Under the pieces are notes generated by a model. The model was not told the origin of the DNA. It saw nothing but the letters and a program-made list of their open reading frames with translations, and made no database searches. Of a stretch of DNA of 64,000 nt, positions 18,153-27,405 are shown in pieces (position 1 is the stretch's first letter; every line of letters begins with the position of its first letter). Made by a program: the position numbers and the translations under genes. This stretch comes from CAVYXF01 sp963772335 (lineage in GTDB: Bacteria; Pseudomonadota; Alphaproteobacteria; Rhizobiales; Rhodomicrobiaceae): positions 319,705 to 383,704 of the forward strand of contig CAVYXF010000010.1 in NCBI GenBank assembly GCA_963772335.1, given 5' to 3'.

Positions 18153-18767
18153 ATGACCCAAAGTGAGCTCCACGACGATGCCCGAGAAGGCAATGGCTAT
18201 CTGGATGGCCAGCTTCTGCTTGCCATGCCTGCCATGGTTGACCCGCGTTTTGCCCGTGCGGTGATCTACATGTGCGCTCACTCCCCCGATGGAGCGATGG
18301 GGATCGTCCTCAATCAGCGGGCGCCCCACATCACCTTCCCCAAGCTCCTTGAGCAGCTCGACATCGAGATTCCGTCAAGCGGTGCCATTACCCTGCCGCT
18401 GGACAAGATGGCGGTGCATTTTGGCGGGCCGGTGGAAACCGGGCGCGGCTTTGTGCTGCATACGTCGGATTATTATGTCGCCGACAGCACGCTGCCGATC
18501 GACGAGAGCGTTTGCCTGACCGCCACAATCGATATTCTGCGCGCCATCGCCTCCGGCTCCGGCCCGACGCGCTCACTTCTGGCGCTCGGCTATGCGGGAT
18601 GGGCGCCGGGGCAGCTCGAGAGCGAGATCCATGCCAATGGCTGGCTCACCTGTCCGGCCGATGTCGACATCATCTTCGACAACAACCTCGACGCCATGTA
18701 TGAGCGGGCGCTTGCCAAGCTCGGCGTCCACCCCTCCTTCCTGGTGAATGACGCCGGTCACGCCTGA
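18153..18767 (+). CDS. YqgE/AlgH family protein (UPF0301)
   Basis: A 204-residue member of the YqgE/AlgH family of unknown biochemical role. Family landmarks: GQLLLAMPAMVDPRFARAVIYM near the N-terminus, GAMGIVLNQ, FGGPVETGRGFVLH and LLALGYAGWAPGQLE with NGWL. Length is normal. The gene is 39 bases upstream of the VOC gene and they may be co-transcribed. Confidence 0.92.
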   Translation: MTQSELHDDAREGNGYLDGQLLLAMPAMVDPRFARAVIYMCAHSPDGAMGIVLNQRAPHITFPKLLEQLDIEIPSSGAITLPLDKMAVHFGGPVETGRGFVLHTSDYYVADSTLPIDESVCLTATIDILRAIASGSGPTRSLLALGYAGWAPGQLESEIHANGWLTCPADVDIIFDNNLDAMYERALAKLGVHPSFLVNDAGHA

Positions 18768-18806
18768 TATGGCGTGCGGGAAGTCCCACCCTGGTTAGAA
18801 CACAGC

Positions 18807-19184
18807 ATGAGTCCGCCCGCCGACATTCATCACACCAGCTTTGTGCTTGCCGTTCCCGACGCCGTCGAAACGGCCGGGTGGTGGGTCGATGTGATGGGCT
18901 TCAGCAAGACATTTGAAATCGAGGGCTGGGTCTTCGTTTCGCGCGGCATCTGCCATCTCCGGCTTGGCAGCTGCCCGGACGCATTGTCGCCACGAGGCCT
19001 CGGGGATCATGCCTATTTCGGCTATATCGAATTGGACGGCATTGACGCCTATCACGCGGCGATCAGCGGCAGGGGCGCTCGCATCCGCTTCCCACCGAGG
19101 GATCAGCCGTGGGGCATGCGCGAGATGGCCATCGAGACGCCGGACGGTCACCGCATCATGTTCGCCGAAAGAGTTAAGAGGTAA
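18807..19184 (+). CDS. VOC superfamily (glyoxalase-like) protein
   Basis: A 125-residue single VOC domain: IHHTSFVLAVPDAVETAGWWVDVMGF opens the fold and WGMREMAIETPDGHRIMFAE closes it. Members bind a divalent metal and include glyoxalases, dioxygenases and antibiotic-binding proteins. The His near residue 7 and the terminal-motif Glu are candidate ligands, but the substrate cannot be told. The ATG at 18807 fits the domain start; a GTG at 18774 is possible. Confidence 0.75.
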   Translation: MSPPADIHHTSFVLAVPDAVETAGWWVDVMGFSKTFEIEGWVFVSRGICHLRLGSCPDALSPRGLGDHAYFGYIELDGIDAYHAAISGRGARIRFPPRDQPWGMREMAIETPDGHRIMFAERVKR

Positions 19185-19229
19185 GTCACTGCTCGTGGCG
19201 ACGGCGGGCAACTCCGTCGTGACCCGCAA

Positions 19230-22200
19230 TCAGCTCGACTGGCTGCGTCGGCGGCGCTCCCGCGGGGGTTGCGGTTCGCCCGGGTAGCCGGCGACGGTCT
19301 CGGCCTCCTCTCCAGGCGTGGGCCGGCGGATGGGACGTTCTACCTGCGACAGGCGGCTGCGCAGCACTTGCGGGTCATCTTCCGTTATCGGCATTCCCAC
19401 GCCGTCAGTGCGGGCAGCCTCCGCTGTTGCGGCTTCGAATCTGCGCGCCGCGATATCCGCCTTGCGCAGCGCCTGTTTGCTGGACAACGAACGGAACGCC
19501 CCAGAGATCGAGGCGGCGGCCTTGTCCTTCTTCTGCGCTGACGAGCGGGCGAAACGGCTGAGGCGGCGGAAAAGCCCGAGCTTGTGCTTCTTCGGCGGTG
19601 CGAACCGTTCATCCGTACTGGTCAGAGCCGGCAGCCCGGAGCGGATTTCCCCCTCAGCGACCTCGGCATGCGCCGCCGGCATCTCCTCCGGTTCGACACG
19701 GCCGGGAGGTGAAGGAACATCCTTCCTCTTCTTTTTCTCGCGCTTCTCTTCGCGCTTGGTGTTGCGGGCGAGCGCATTGAGCAGGTTCATCACCTCGCGC
19801 TCGCTCATCGGCTCGCCAAAGTAGAAGCCTTGCGCATATTCACAGCCGAGCGCGCGCAGGTAAGCAACATCGTCCTCGCGCTCGATGCCGACCGCCACCA
19901 CGTCCTTGCCGAGCTCGCGGGCCATGGCGAGAGCGGCGCGCAGGATCACCGCGCCGGATTTGTTGTCATTGCCGTGCATGACCAGCGAGCGATCGATCTT
20001 GATGGTATCGACGGCGAGGCGATGCAGATAGGCGAGCGAGGAGTAGCCGGCGCCGAATTCGTCGAGCGACAGGCCGGCCCCTAAACCTTTCATCCAGTCG
20101 AGAATTTCGATGGCCTGCTCGGGGTTCTCCATGATCAGCGATTCGGTCACTTCGAGCCTGAGGCACCCCTTTGGCACGCTCTCCCGGCCGATGATCAGGC
20201 GCAGATCCTGCACGAGCTCCTGTTTGAAGAGATGGCGCGATGAGATGTTGATGGAGACGAACAGCGGGTCCTCGGCGCGCAGCAAAGTGCGATGCCAGCG
20301 GGCGACCTGGCGCACGCCGCGCTCCATGACGTAGCTCGACAGTTCAGTGATGAAGCCGGTCTCCTCGGCCACGGGCATGAACTCGGCGGCGGGCAGGGTG
20401 CCGAGCTTGGGATGCTCCCAGCGCACCAGCGCCTCGAATCCGGCGAGCTGCTCGTCGCCGAGCCGCATCACGGGCTGATAGTAGACGCGGATCTGCCGCT
20501 TTTCGATGGCCTGCTTCAGCTCGGTCTCAATACCCTCGCGCTCGTCCCGCTCGCCGCGCATCTCCGGCTTGTGGAGCTCGATGCGGTCAGCGCCAGAGCG
20601 CTTGGCACGGTACATCGCCGTTTCCGACTCGCGCAGCAGGTCTGCGGGTGAGGATTGCTGGCCATCATAAACCGCGATGCCGATCGAGCCGGTCAGCACC
20701 ACGTCGCGCCCAGCGATCTTCATCGGGGCGCGCAGGGAGCGGCGCACGCGCTCGGCAAGGAGGGCGATATGGCGCGGCTCGGTCTCGGCCGAGAGCAGGA
20801 CGCCAAACTGCTCGCCGCCAATGCGCGCCAGGGTGTCCTGCGGGCCGAGGTGACGGGCAAGGCGGCGGGAAATGGTGAGCAGCATCGAATCGGAGACGGT
20901 GAAATCGGCGGTACGGCTCAGCGTCTTGAAAGTGTCGATATCGATGAACAGGATCGTCGGCTTCGAGCCGTCCTCAGCGGCGCGCGCGACGGCGCAATAG
21001 ACGCGGTCGAGGAACAGCTCGCGGTTCGGCAGACCGGTCAGGCTATCATGAATGGCGTTATGCAGGAGACGTTCCTGGGCGCGCTTCTGCGCGGTGATGT
21101 CGCGAAGCAGGCCCGCGCAGCGCAGCGTGCGGCTCTGGCGTGAGGCAACGGCCTGGGCGCGCAGCTCATACCAGAGATAGCTGCCATCGGCGCGGCGCAT
21201 GCGGAAATCAGTCGTGATGTCGCCGCCCTGGCGCTCGCGGATGGTCCACAGGATCAGCCGCATTCGCTCCCGGTCGGAGGCATGGAGATGCTGCAGCCAG
21301 TCCTCGACATTGCCGCGCACGGTGCCAGCTGGATGGCCGAGCGAGGCGTCGATCTCCGGGCCGACGAAAATATCGTCGCGCCGCGTATTCCATTCCCACA
21401 CCGAAGCTCCTGAAGCTTCTAGCGCAAGCACCCGCAACTGGAACTGGCCGGCGTCCTCGCCATAAATCGGATCGACGTTGTGAAAGGCATATTGCGTGAC
21501 GGTGAAGGAGAGCAGGCCGACGATCAGCACGAGCCCGGCATCCAGCGCCGGCACCACGACGTCGCCGGACAGTTTACCTAGGATGGCCACCGCGACGCCG
21601 AACGTCCAGACCAGGAACAGGAGCCACGTTGGCAGCAGCGACAGCGCTCGCTCCTGTCCTCGGAGCGCAAAAAAGGTGAGCAGCAAACTGCCAATCGCCG
21701 TGATCGGCAGATAGGAGAGGCGCGCAAGCCCCGCCGCAAGCTTGGAATCGATCACCGACAGGCCGACGAGGCCGAGCTGGGCGGCCACCCATCCTGCGAA
21801 CAGCACGGCGAAAAATGTATGCCACAGCCTCAGCCGCAAGAACACATAGAGGAACAGCACCATGCTGGCTGCGACGGCGGCTTCGGTCGCGGCCCGGTAG
21901 GAGGCGTTATCTTCCGGGGAAAGCTTGAACAGCTTGTGCCAGAAGCCGAAATCGACGCACAGATAAGCGACCACACTCCAGGCGACGAGGGCCGCGGCGG
22001 GAAACAGCGTCTTATGATTGGCGCCGAAAATCGCGGTGAGATAGAGCGCTAGCACGCCGGCTATGCCGAGCAGGATACCGTTGAACAGCGTCAGATCGAC
22101 GGTCTTACGGCCCAGTGTCGACGGGTTGGCGAGATAAAGCCTGGGAAAATCTGGGGAACTCAGCTCGACGATGTAGGTCACCGTCGATCCGGGCTCCAGC

Positions 22201-22703
22201 ACCAGGCGGAAGATGTCGGAATAGTCGCTTTGGACGCGCTCCGGACGAAAGCCCAGCGACACGGTGACATTGGCGATGCGCGGCGCGTCGAGATCCGGCC
22301 AGATCACCTTCGAGCCGATGAGGTCGTAACGCTGTGCCATCAGCCAGAGCGAGACCGTCTGGTCCGTGGGGTTGTTCAGCGCGAACACCACCCAGTTCGG
22401 ATTGGTGCCCTCGGTCTTAGCGGAAACCGACATCCGCCCGGCAACGCCATCGGGACCCGGCGCGGTTTCGACGCTGAGGTGATCGCCGCGCCCTTCGTAG
22501 AGCTCACCCAGCAGGGAAATATCGATACGCTCCTGATCGGGGCCGATGACGATCGCCTCGACAGCGCGGGCCGGCGAGGCGCCGACGAGAACATAGCAGA
22601 ATACGAGCAGGACGATGCAGGGCAACACGGCCCGCAAAGCGGACGCTGCCCGGAGCAGGCCGGCCCGGTGGACGAAGTCCCTCGTCCAAGAGGTAGTTGC
22701 CAT
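19230..22703 (-). CDS. 7TM sensor with PAS, degenerate GGDEF and EAL domains
   Basis: A 1157-residue inner-membrane signalling protein. It has an N-terminal signal/anchor, a periplasmic beta-rich domain (about 50-205), roughly seven membrane helices (about 210-430, 7TMR-DISM-like), a PAS domain (about 455-580), GGDEF (about 590-750), EAL (about 770-1015) and a long basic, low-complexity tail. The diguanylate cyclase signature is GGEQF, not GGDEF. In EAL, the EALVRW, N, E, K and Q positions remain, but DDFG is DEFG and the AEGVE glutamate is Val (VAVGIE). Enzyme activity is therefore doubtful; c-di-GMP binding remains possible. The ATG at 22703 is chosen because it precedes the membrane anchor. 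Confidence 0.88.
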   Translation of the reverse strand: MATTSWTRDFVHRAGLLRAASALRAVLPCIVLLVFCYVLVGASPARAVEAIVIGPDQERIDISLLGELYEGRGDHLSVETAPGPDGVAGRMSVSAKTEGTNPNWVVFALNNPTDQTVSLWLMAQRYDLIGSKVIWPDLDAPRIANVTVSLGFRPERVQSDYSDIFRLVLEPGSTVTYIVELSSPDFPRLYLANPSTLGRKTVDLTLFNGILLGIAGVLALYLTAIFGANHKTLFPAAALVAWSVVAYLCVDFGFWHKLFKLSPEDNASYRAATEAAVAASMVLFLYVFLRLRLWHTFFAVLFAGWVAAQLGLVGLSVIDSKLAAGLARLSYLPITAIGSLLLTFFALRGQERALSLLPTWLLFLVWTFGVAVAILGKLSGDVVVPALDAGLVLIVGLLSFTVTQYAFHNVDPIYGEDAGQFQLRVLALEASGASVWEWNTRRDDIFVGPEIDASLGHPAGTVRGNVEDWLQHLHASDRERMRLILWTIRERQGGDITTDFRMRRADGSYLWYELRAQAVASRQSRTLRCAGLLRDITAQKRAQERLLHNAIHDSLTGLPNRELFLDRVYCAVARAAEDGSKPTILFIDIDTFKTLSRTADFTVSDSMLLTISRRLARHLGPQDTLARIGGEQFGVLLSAETEPRHIALLAERVRRSLRAPMKIAGRDVVLTGSIGIAVYDGQQSSPADLLRESETAMYRAKRSGADRIELHKPEMRGERDEREGIETELKQAIEKRQIRVYYQPVMRLGDEQLAGFEALVRWEHPKLGTLPAAEFMPVAEETGFITELSSYVMERGVRQVARWHRTLLRAEDPLFVSINISSRHLFKQELVQDLRLIIGRESVPKGCLRLEVTESLIMENPEQAIEILDWMKGLGAGLSLDEFGAGYSSLAYLHRLAVDTIKIDRSLVMHGNDNKSGAVILRAALAMARELGKDVVAVGIEREDDVAYLRALGCEYAQGFYFGEPMSEREVMNLLNALARNTKREEKREKKKRKDVPSPPGRVEPEEMPAAHAEVAEGEIRSGLPALTSTDERFAPPKKHKLGLFRRLSRFARSSAQKKDKAAASISGAFRSLSSKQALRKADIAARRFEAATAEAARTDGVGMPITEDDPQVLRSRLSQVERPIRRPTPGEEAETVAGYPGEPQPPRERRRRSQSS

Positions 22704-22737
22704 AACTACGGCCCCCTGCCTGTCTCGCCTGACGCCA

Positions 22738-23325
22738 TCAGCCGCGTATGTCGCCCTCGACCACCCCAAAAAGCAGGTGGTCCTGCCATATTCCATTGAT
22801 GCGCAGATATTCCCGCGCCAGCCCCTCATATTTGAAGCCGCAGTTTTCCAGAAGCTTGCGTGACGGCTCGTTGCTGGGAAGACATGCGGCCTCCAGCCGG
22901 TGGAAGCCGAGCGTGTGGAACACGAAAGGAATGATCGCGCCCAAAGATGAGGTCATCAGCCCGCGGCGCGCATAAGGCTTGCCGATCCAATAGCCGACCG
23001 AAATCGATTGGCTCACCCCGCGCCGCGCATTGCTGAGCGTAATGCCTCCCACGAGCTTCGAATTATCTGCCCTGAAGATGAAGAAGGCATAGCCCAATCC
23101 CTCGCGCATGTCGCGCTGGTAATAGCGAAGGCGCCGCCGGAAGGCGGAGCGGGAGAGCTCATCATGCGCCCATTCCGGCTCCCAGGGTTTGAGGAACGCC
23201 TCGCTCATGCCCCTCAGCGCCGCCCATTCGGCATGGTCGGCCATCTGCGGTGGCCGCATGAACACCCGCTCCCCGCGCACAACTGGACCCCCATCGACCA
23301 GAGGCACTGAGCGCAGAAAAGCCAT
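22738..23325 (-). CDS. GNAT acetyltransferase, RimJ/RimL-like
   Basis: A 195-residue GNAT-family N-acetyltransferase of the RimJ/RimL type, which acetylates protein N-termini such as ribosomal proteins or other amines. Visible are SVGYWIGKPYARRGLMTSSL (acetyl-CoA pyrophosphate loop, RxxG) and FHRLEAACLPSNEPSRKLLENCGFKYEGLARE, the standard C-terminal half. It is 18 bases downstream of the M16 peptidase gene, a pairing common in rhizobia. Confidence 0.88.
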   Translation of the reverse strand: MAFLRSVPLVDGGPVVRGERVFMRPPQMADHAEWAALRGMSEAFLKPWEPEWAHDELSRSAFRRRLRYYQRDMREGLGYAFFIFRADNSKLVGGITLSNARRGVSQSISVGYWIGKPYARRGLMTSSLGAIIPFVFHTLGFHRLEAACLPSNEPSRKLLENCGFKYEGLAREYLRINGIWQDHLLFGVVEGDIRG

Positions 23326-23343
23326 GTCCTCAATCTCCCGGAG

Positions 23344-24624
23344 TCAATGCACCATGGTGCGGGCCGCGCTTTGCGCAATAGCGGACTGCAACCTCTCCGA
23401 TACACCTTTTGGGCCGACGCTCGCCGTCACCGGCTGAGGGGCGATCAGAAAACCCGCGCCGAGTGCACCGACATCGGCACTCGTCACGTTTTCAATTCGC
23501 CCGATCAACTCGGCGGTCTCCAGCGGATGGCCGAACAGCAGCGTGTCGCGCGCGATCTGCGAGGCGCGCGCCTCCGAACTTTCGAGACTCATTAAGAGCG
23601 AGGCCTTCAGCTGTGCCTTCGCCCGCGCAAGCTCGCTCTCGTCCGGGCCGTCGGTCGCGACCTTGTACAGCTCACCCATGATAACACCGACCAGCTCCTC
23701 TACCTGGTTCGGTCCCGTGGCGGCATGCATGCCGAACAGACCGCTGTCGGAGAACCCCCAGGCAAAGGCGTGAATATCATAGCATAGTCCACGCCGCTCC
23801 CGCGCTTCCTGAAACAGCCGCGAAGACATACCCCCGCCGAGCAGCACGGAATAGACCAGCGCTGTGAAATAAGCATCGGCCCGGAAGGATGGCCCCTCGA
23901 AGGCGATAACGATGTGACTTTGCTCAAAGCGGCGCGACAGGCTCCTGTGTCCCCCGCCATAACGCGCCGGCTCGAAGGACCGTTCCCCACTGACAGACAG
24001 GTCGGCGAACAGCGCCTCGGCGCGGCGGACGATGTCGTCATGGTCGGTGGCGCCGGCCGCACCCAGCACCATGCGCGGCGTCGAATAGGCCGCATTGCGG
24101 TAGGCGATGAGGCCGTCACGCGACATGGTGCGCACGCTGGTCGGCGTGCCGAGAATCGTGCGCCCGAGCGGCTGGCCGGGAAAGGCGGCTTCCTGCGCCA
24201 GCTCGAAAACGAGGTCGTCGGGCGCGTCCTGCACCGAGGCGATCTCCTGCAGGATCACCTCTTTCTCCCTGGCGAAGTCTTCCTCGGCGAAGGAGGGGTT
24301 CTGCAGGATATCAGCCAAAATATCGAGAGCCAGGGGCACGTTCTCCTTGAGCACCCGCGCGAAATAGTCCGTGGTCTCGAAACTGGTGAGCGCGTTCAGT
24401 CCGCCGCCGACGGCCTCGATCTCTTCGGCGATCTGGCGTGCCGAGCGCGTGGTTGTGCCTTTGAAGGCCATATGTTCCAGCATGTGGGCAAGGCCATGCT
24501 CATGCGGTAGCTCGGCGCGCGCACCGGTTGCGACCCACATGCCCAGAGAGGTCGTCTCCAGATGCGGCATCTGCTGCGTCACGACGCGCAGGCCATTCGG
24601 CAAGGTGGTGGTCTGGATGCTCAT
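23344..24624 (-). CDS. M16 family zinc peptidase (processing-peptidase-like)
   Basis: A 426-residue pitrilysin-family metallopeptidase related to the mitochondrial processing peptidase beta subunit. The inverted zinc motif HxxEH is His47-Glu50-His51 (HMLEHMAFKGT), and the downstream Glu ligand region is FAREKEVILQEI. There is no signal peptide, so it is probably cytoplasmic. Its start overlaps the 3' end of thrC by 4 bases, showing translational coupling. Confidence 0.92.
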   Translation of the reverse strand: MSIQTTTLPNGLRVVTQQMPHLETTSLGMWVATGARAELPHEHGLAHMLEHMAFKGTTTRSARQIAEEIEAVGGGLNALTSFETTDYFARVLKENVPLALDILADILQNPSFAEEDFAREKEVILQEIASVQDAPDDLVFELAQEAAFPGQPLGRTILGTPTSVRTMSRDGLIAYRNAAYSTPRMVLGAAGATDHDDIVRRAEALFADLSVSGERSFEPARYGGGHRSLSRRFEQSHIVIAFEGPSFRADAYFTALVYSVLLGGGMSSRLFQEARERRGLCYDIHAFAWGFSDSGLFGMHAATGPNQVEELVGVIMGELYKVATDGPDESELARAKAQLKASLLMSLESSEARASQIARDTLLFGHPLETAELIGRIENVTSADVGALGAGFLIAPQPVTASVGPKGVSERLQSAIAQSAARTMVH

Positions 24625-26033
24625 GAAGCGTGCACGGTTGCGAGGCTGGAGTGCGCGGCAATGAAGCTGCGGATAGCGACCGGGTCGGCATCAACCGTAC
24701 TCGACGTTTCGCGGCCGGATAGTGCGGCCTGAAGGCGCTGCGGAATTTGAGGCTGCCGGCCGGTTGCCGCTTCAATGGCGCCCGGAAATTTCGCCGGATG
24801 CGCGGTCGATAGCACGATCATGGGCACCGATGGCCTGCCTTTCAGCTTGGCAGCGGCAGAGAGAGCAACGGCCGTATGCGGGTCGGCGAGATAATGGCTC
24901 GACCGATCGAAGGCGGCGATCGTCTTGGCCGTCTCATCCTCGTCCACCCGCGCGGAATCAAAAACACTGCGGATGGCTTTCAGTTCGGCATCGGACAGGG
25001 CAAAACTCCCGCTCGCGGCAAAATAATCCATCAATTCCCTAACGCGCGCGGCATCGCGGCCTGCCGCCTCGAACAGGAGGCGCTCGAAATTGCTGGATAG
25101 TTGAATATCCATGCTCGGACTGGCCGTGGCGACCACCGGCCGTGTCTCATAGCGTCCCGTCGCGAGCGTCCGTGCAAGGATATCGTTCGAATTGGTGGCG
25201 ATAATAAGCCGCTCGATGGGCAAGCCCATTTTCAAGGCAACAAAGCCGGCGAAGACGTCGCCGAAATTGCCGGTCGGTACCGAGAAGCTCACCGGACGGT
25301 GCGGCGCGCCCAGCGCAACGGCGGCGGTGAAGTAGTACACCGTCTGCGCCATAATCCGCGCCCAGTTGATCGAATTGACCGCGCAGAGCCGGTAGGCATC
25401 GCGGAAGGCGTGGTCGTTGAACAGCGCCTTGACGATGCTCTGGCAGTCATCGAACGTGCCGCGCACCGCGATGGGGTGGACGTTGCCGGCGCCGGAGGTC
25501 GTCATCTGCCGGCGCTGGGCGGCACTGATGCGCCCGTCCGGGAACAACACGAACAGGTCGATCGCCTGGCAGTCCTTGAAAGCCTCTACGGCCGCCGCAC
25601 CAGTGTCGCCCGAGGTGGCAGCCAGAATGGTCGCCCGCTCGCCTCTGCGGCGCAAAGACCGGTCCATGAGCGGGCCAAGGAGCTGCATCGCCAGATCCTT
25701 GAAGGCGAGCGTGGGCCCGTGGAACAGCTCCAAGAGCCAGAGATTGCTATCGAGCTGGACGAGGGGTGTCACGGCGGGATGATCGAAGCGGCCATAGGCC
25801 TCAGCTATGATCGCCTCGAGCTCGCCCGCAGGAATAGCATCGCCGATAAAAGGCTGCATCACCGCACAGGCCGCTTCCGTATAGCTCTTACCGGCGAGCG
25901 CTGCGATATCGCTTGCCGTCAGCGTCGGCCAGCTCTGCGGAACGTAAAGACCGCCATCGCGCGCAAGCCCAGCCATGAGTACCTGCTCAAAGTCAAGGCT
26001 TGGAGCCTGGCCGCGCGTTGAAACGTATTTCAA
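24621..26033 (-). CDS. thrC: Threonine synthase
   Basis: Converts O-phosphohomoserine to threonine with PLP. The PLP lysine is Lys112 in HGPTLAFKDLAMQ, and SGDTGAAAVEAF is the phosphate-binding loop. At 470 residues it is the long fungal/proteobacterial type, with the N-terminal MKYVSTRG motif. It is linked to the M16 peptidase by a 4-base overlap and lies downstream of SURF1. Confidence 0.96.
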   Translation of the reverse strand: MKYVSTRGQAPSLDFEQVLMAGLARDGGLYVPQSWPTLTASDIAALAGKSYTEAACAVMQPFIGDAIPAGELEAIIAEAYGRFDHPAVTPLVQLDSNLWLLELFHGPTLAFKDLAMQLLGPLMDRSLRRRGERATILAATSGDTGAAAVEAFKDCQAIDLFVLFPDGRISAAQRRQMTTSGAGNVHPIAVRGTFDDCQSIVKALFNDHAFRDAYRLCAVNSINWARIMAQTVYYFTAAVALGAPHRPVSFSVPTGNFGDVFAGFVALKMGLPIERLIIATNSNDILARTLATGRYETRPVVATASPSMDIQLSSNFERLLFEAAGRDAARVRELMDYFAASGSFALSDAELKAIRSVFDSARVDEDETAKTIAAFDRSSHYLADPHTAVALSAAAKLKGRPSVPMIVLSTAHPAKFPGAIEAATGRQPQIPQRLQAALSGRETSSTVDADPVAIRSFIAAHSSLATVHAS

Positions 26034-26106
26034 GCGATAATCCCTGTTTTCGGGCGTTCGGGAGCCGCAGCCTATACCGCGGCATCAGCGGGGGCAATAT
26101 GCCGTC

Positions 26107-26853
26107 TTACAACTGCCGGGCGGTCTCGCGGGAACGGCTTCGCGTGACGAAAAGCGCGACGATCACCAGCGTCACGGCCAGACCATACCAGGTGAGGGCG
26201 TATTCGAGATGACGGTTCGGCAGCTCGAGGCGGGTGACACCGCCGCGTGGCCAACCACCGGGCACGGGCTGCGCCTCGGCTTCGACGAAGAAGGGGACGA
26301 CACGCGGCTTGAGATCCGCAGGCAGGCCCGCGGCCATGCCGGCCATATCACGCCAGAACCAGCGGTTTTTGTCCGGCTCGCCCGGCGGCGTGAACCAGCC
26401 GGCGCTGCCTGGCGCTCGGGCAAGGCCTACGAGCTCGACATCACCGCCGACCTGGCCGGCCTTGCGGGCTTCAGGGGCTTCCAATTCCTCCGGCACGAAA
26501 CCACGGTCGACCAGCACGACATCGTCGCCAGAGGTGACCAGCGGGGTAATGACGCGCCAGCCGGCCTTGCCGTCGACGATGGTGTAGAGATGGCGCTCCT
26601 GGTCATGCAGGAACCGCCCCACCAGCAGCACGCGGTAATATTCGACGTCCCGGCTGCGCTCCCAGAGTTCCTTGGCGCGGCTCAGCGAGATCGGCTCGCC
26701 ATGGGCGCGGCTCTCGATCTGTTCGATGAGGCCGAGTTTCCACTCGCGGCGCTGCATCTGCCAGGTGCCAAGCCCGATCAGTATCGCGACCATGGCGGCT
26801 ACCACGCCCCAGAATACCAGTCCGCCGCCCCGCTCGGCCCGAGCCTCGCTCAT
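26107..26853 (-). CDS. SURF1-like cytochrome oxidase assembly protein
   Basis: SURF1 (Shy1) family factor needed for heme insertion and assembly of aa3-type cytochrome oxidase. At 248 residues it has the typical topology: one helix near the N-terminus (FWGVVAAMVAILIGLGTWQMQRR) and one near the C-terminus (YALTWYGLAVTLVIVALFV), flanking a periplasmic domain with RFLHDQERHLY and VLVDRGFVP. The start ATG at 26853 overlaps the DUF983 stop by 4 bases. It follows the cox genes, as usual in rhizobia. Confidence 0.92.
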   Translation of the reverse strand: MSEARAERGGGLVFWGVVAAMVAILIGLGTWQMQRREWKLGLIEQIESRAHGEPISLSRAKELWERSRDVEYYRVLLVGRFLHDQERHLYTIVDGKAGWRVITPLVTSGDDVVLVDRGFVPEELEAPEARKAGQVGGDVELVGLARAPGSAGWFTPPGEPDKNRWFWRDMAGMAAGLPADLKPRVVPFFVEAEAQPVPGGWPRGGVTRLELPNRHLEYALTWYGLAVTLVIVALFVTRSRSRETARQL

Positions 26854-27239
26854 GAGCCATCGGACGCGCTGCGCCCTTCCTCGGCCTTGAAGTGATATTG
26901 CAGGGCGACCAGTACGCCCTTGAACGGCCGCAGCAGAAGGAGCGGCAGAATGATCCCGAGCGGCAGCCAGAGCAGCACGTGAACCCAAAGGGGCGGCCGA
27001 TAAAGGATTTCCACGGCCAGTGCGCCGCCAACCACGATGAAGCCGGCAACCGACATGACGAAAAAGGCCGGTCCGTCGCCGGAATTGGCGAATGCCAGAT
27101 CGAGCCCACATACCTCACAAGCCGGCTGAAGGGCCAAAAAGCCGCGAAACAGATGCCCTTTACCACAGCGTGGGCAACGCCCCATCAAGCCTGCCCAGAT
27201 CGGTGAAACCGCAGGATAGTGGGGGGCGGGATCAGCCAT
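26850..27239 (-). CDS. DUF983 membrane protein
   Basis: A 129-residue protein with an N-terminal four-cysteine cluster (GRCPRCGKGHLF ... PACEVCGLD), likely a zinc ribbon, followed by two membrane helices (about 57-80 and 84-105). DUF983 genes are consistently found between coxC and SURF1 in alphaproteobacteria, which suggests a role in oxidase assembly, but none is proven. It is translationally coupled to SURF1. Confidence 0.88.
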   Translation of the reverse strand: MADPAPHYPAVSPIWAGLMGRCPRCGKGHLFRGFLALQPACEVCGLDLAFANSGDGPAFFVMSVAGFIVVGGALAVEILYRPPLWVHVLLWLPLGIILPLLLLRPFKGVLVALQYHFKAEEGRSASDGS

Positions 27240-27300
27240 TTTGCTCGTTACTCAAGAAGAGCAAAGGCGGCCCATCGCCGCCTTCCGCGTTAAGGCGTCT

Positions 27301-27405
27301 TAGAGCGGCGGACTTCAAATCAGAATCGGAAGCGCCGCTCTAACCTATTTTTTGCGCATCGGATTTGTCCGAAAAGTGGTATCCACTTTTCGGTCCGATG
27401 CTCTA
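27301..27405. repeat. Bipartite double-palindrome repeat, copy 1
   Basis: Two hairpins separated by a T-rich spacer. Hairpin A is 27301-27310 (TAGAGCGGCG) with 27333-27342. Hairpin B spans 27356-27401, with an inner palindrome 27369-27393 (CCGAAAAGTGG...CCACTTTTCGG). The same architecture recurs in opposite orientation at 37367-37467. Its last bases contain the coxC stop codon (27403-27405). Hairpin A plus the T-run after 27342 could terminate transcription. Confidence 0.85.
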
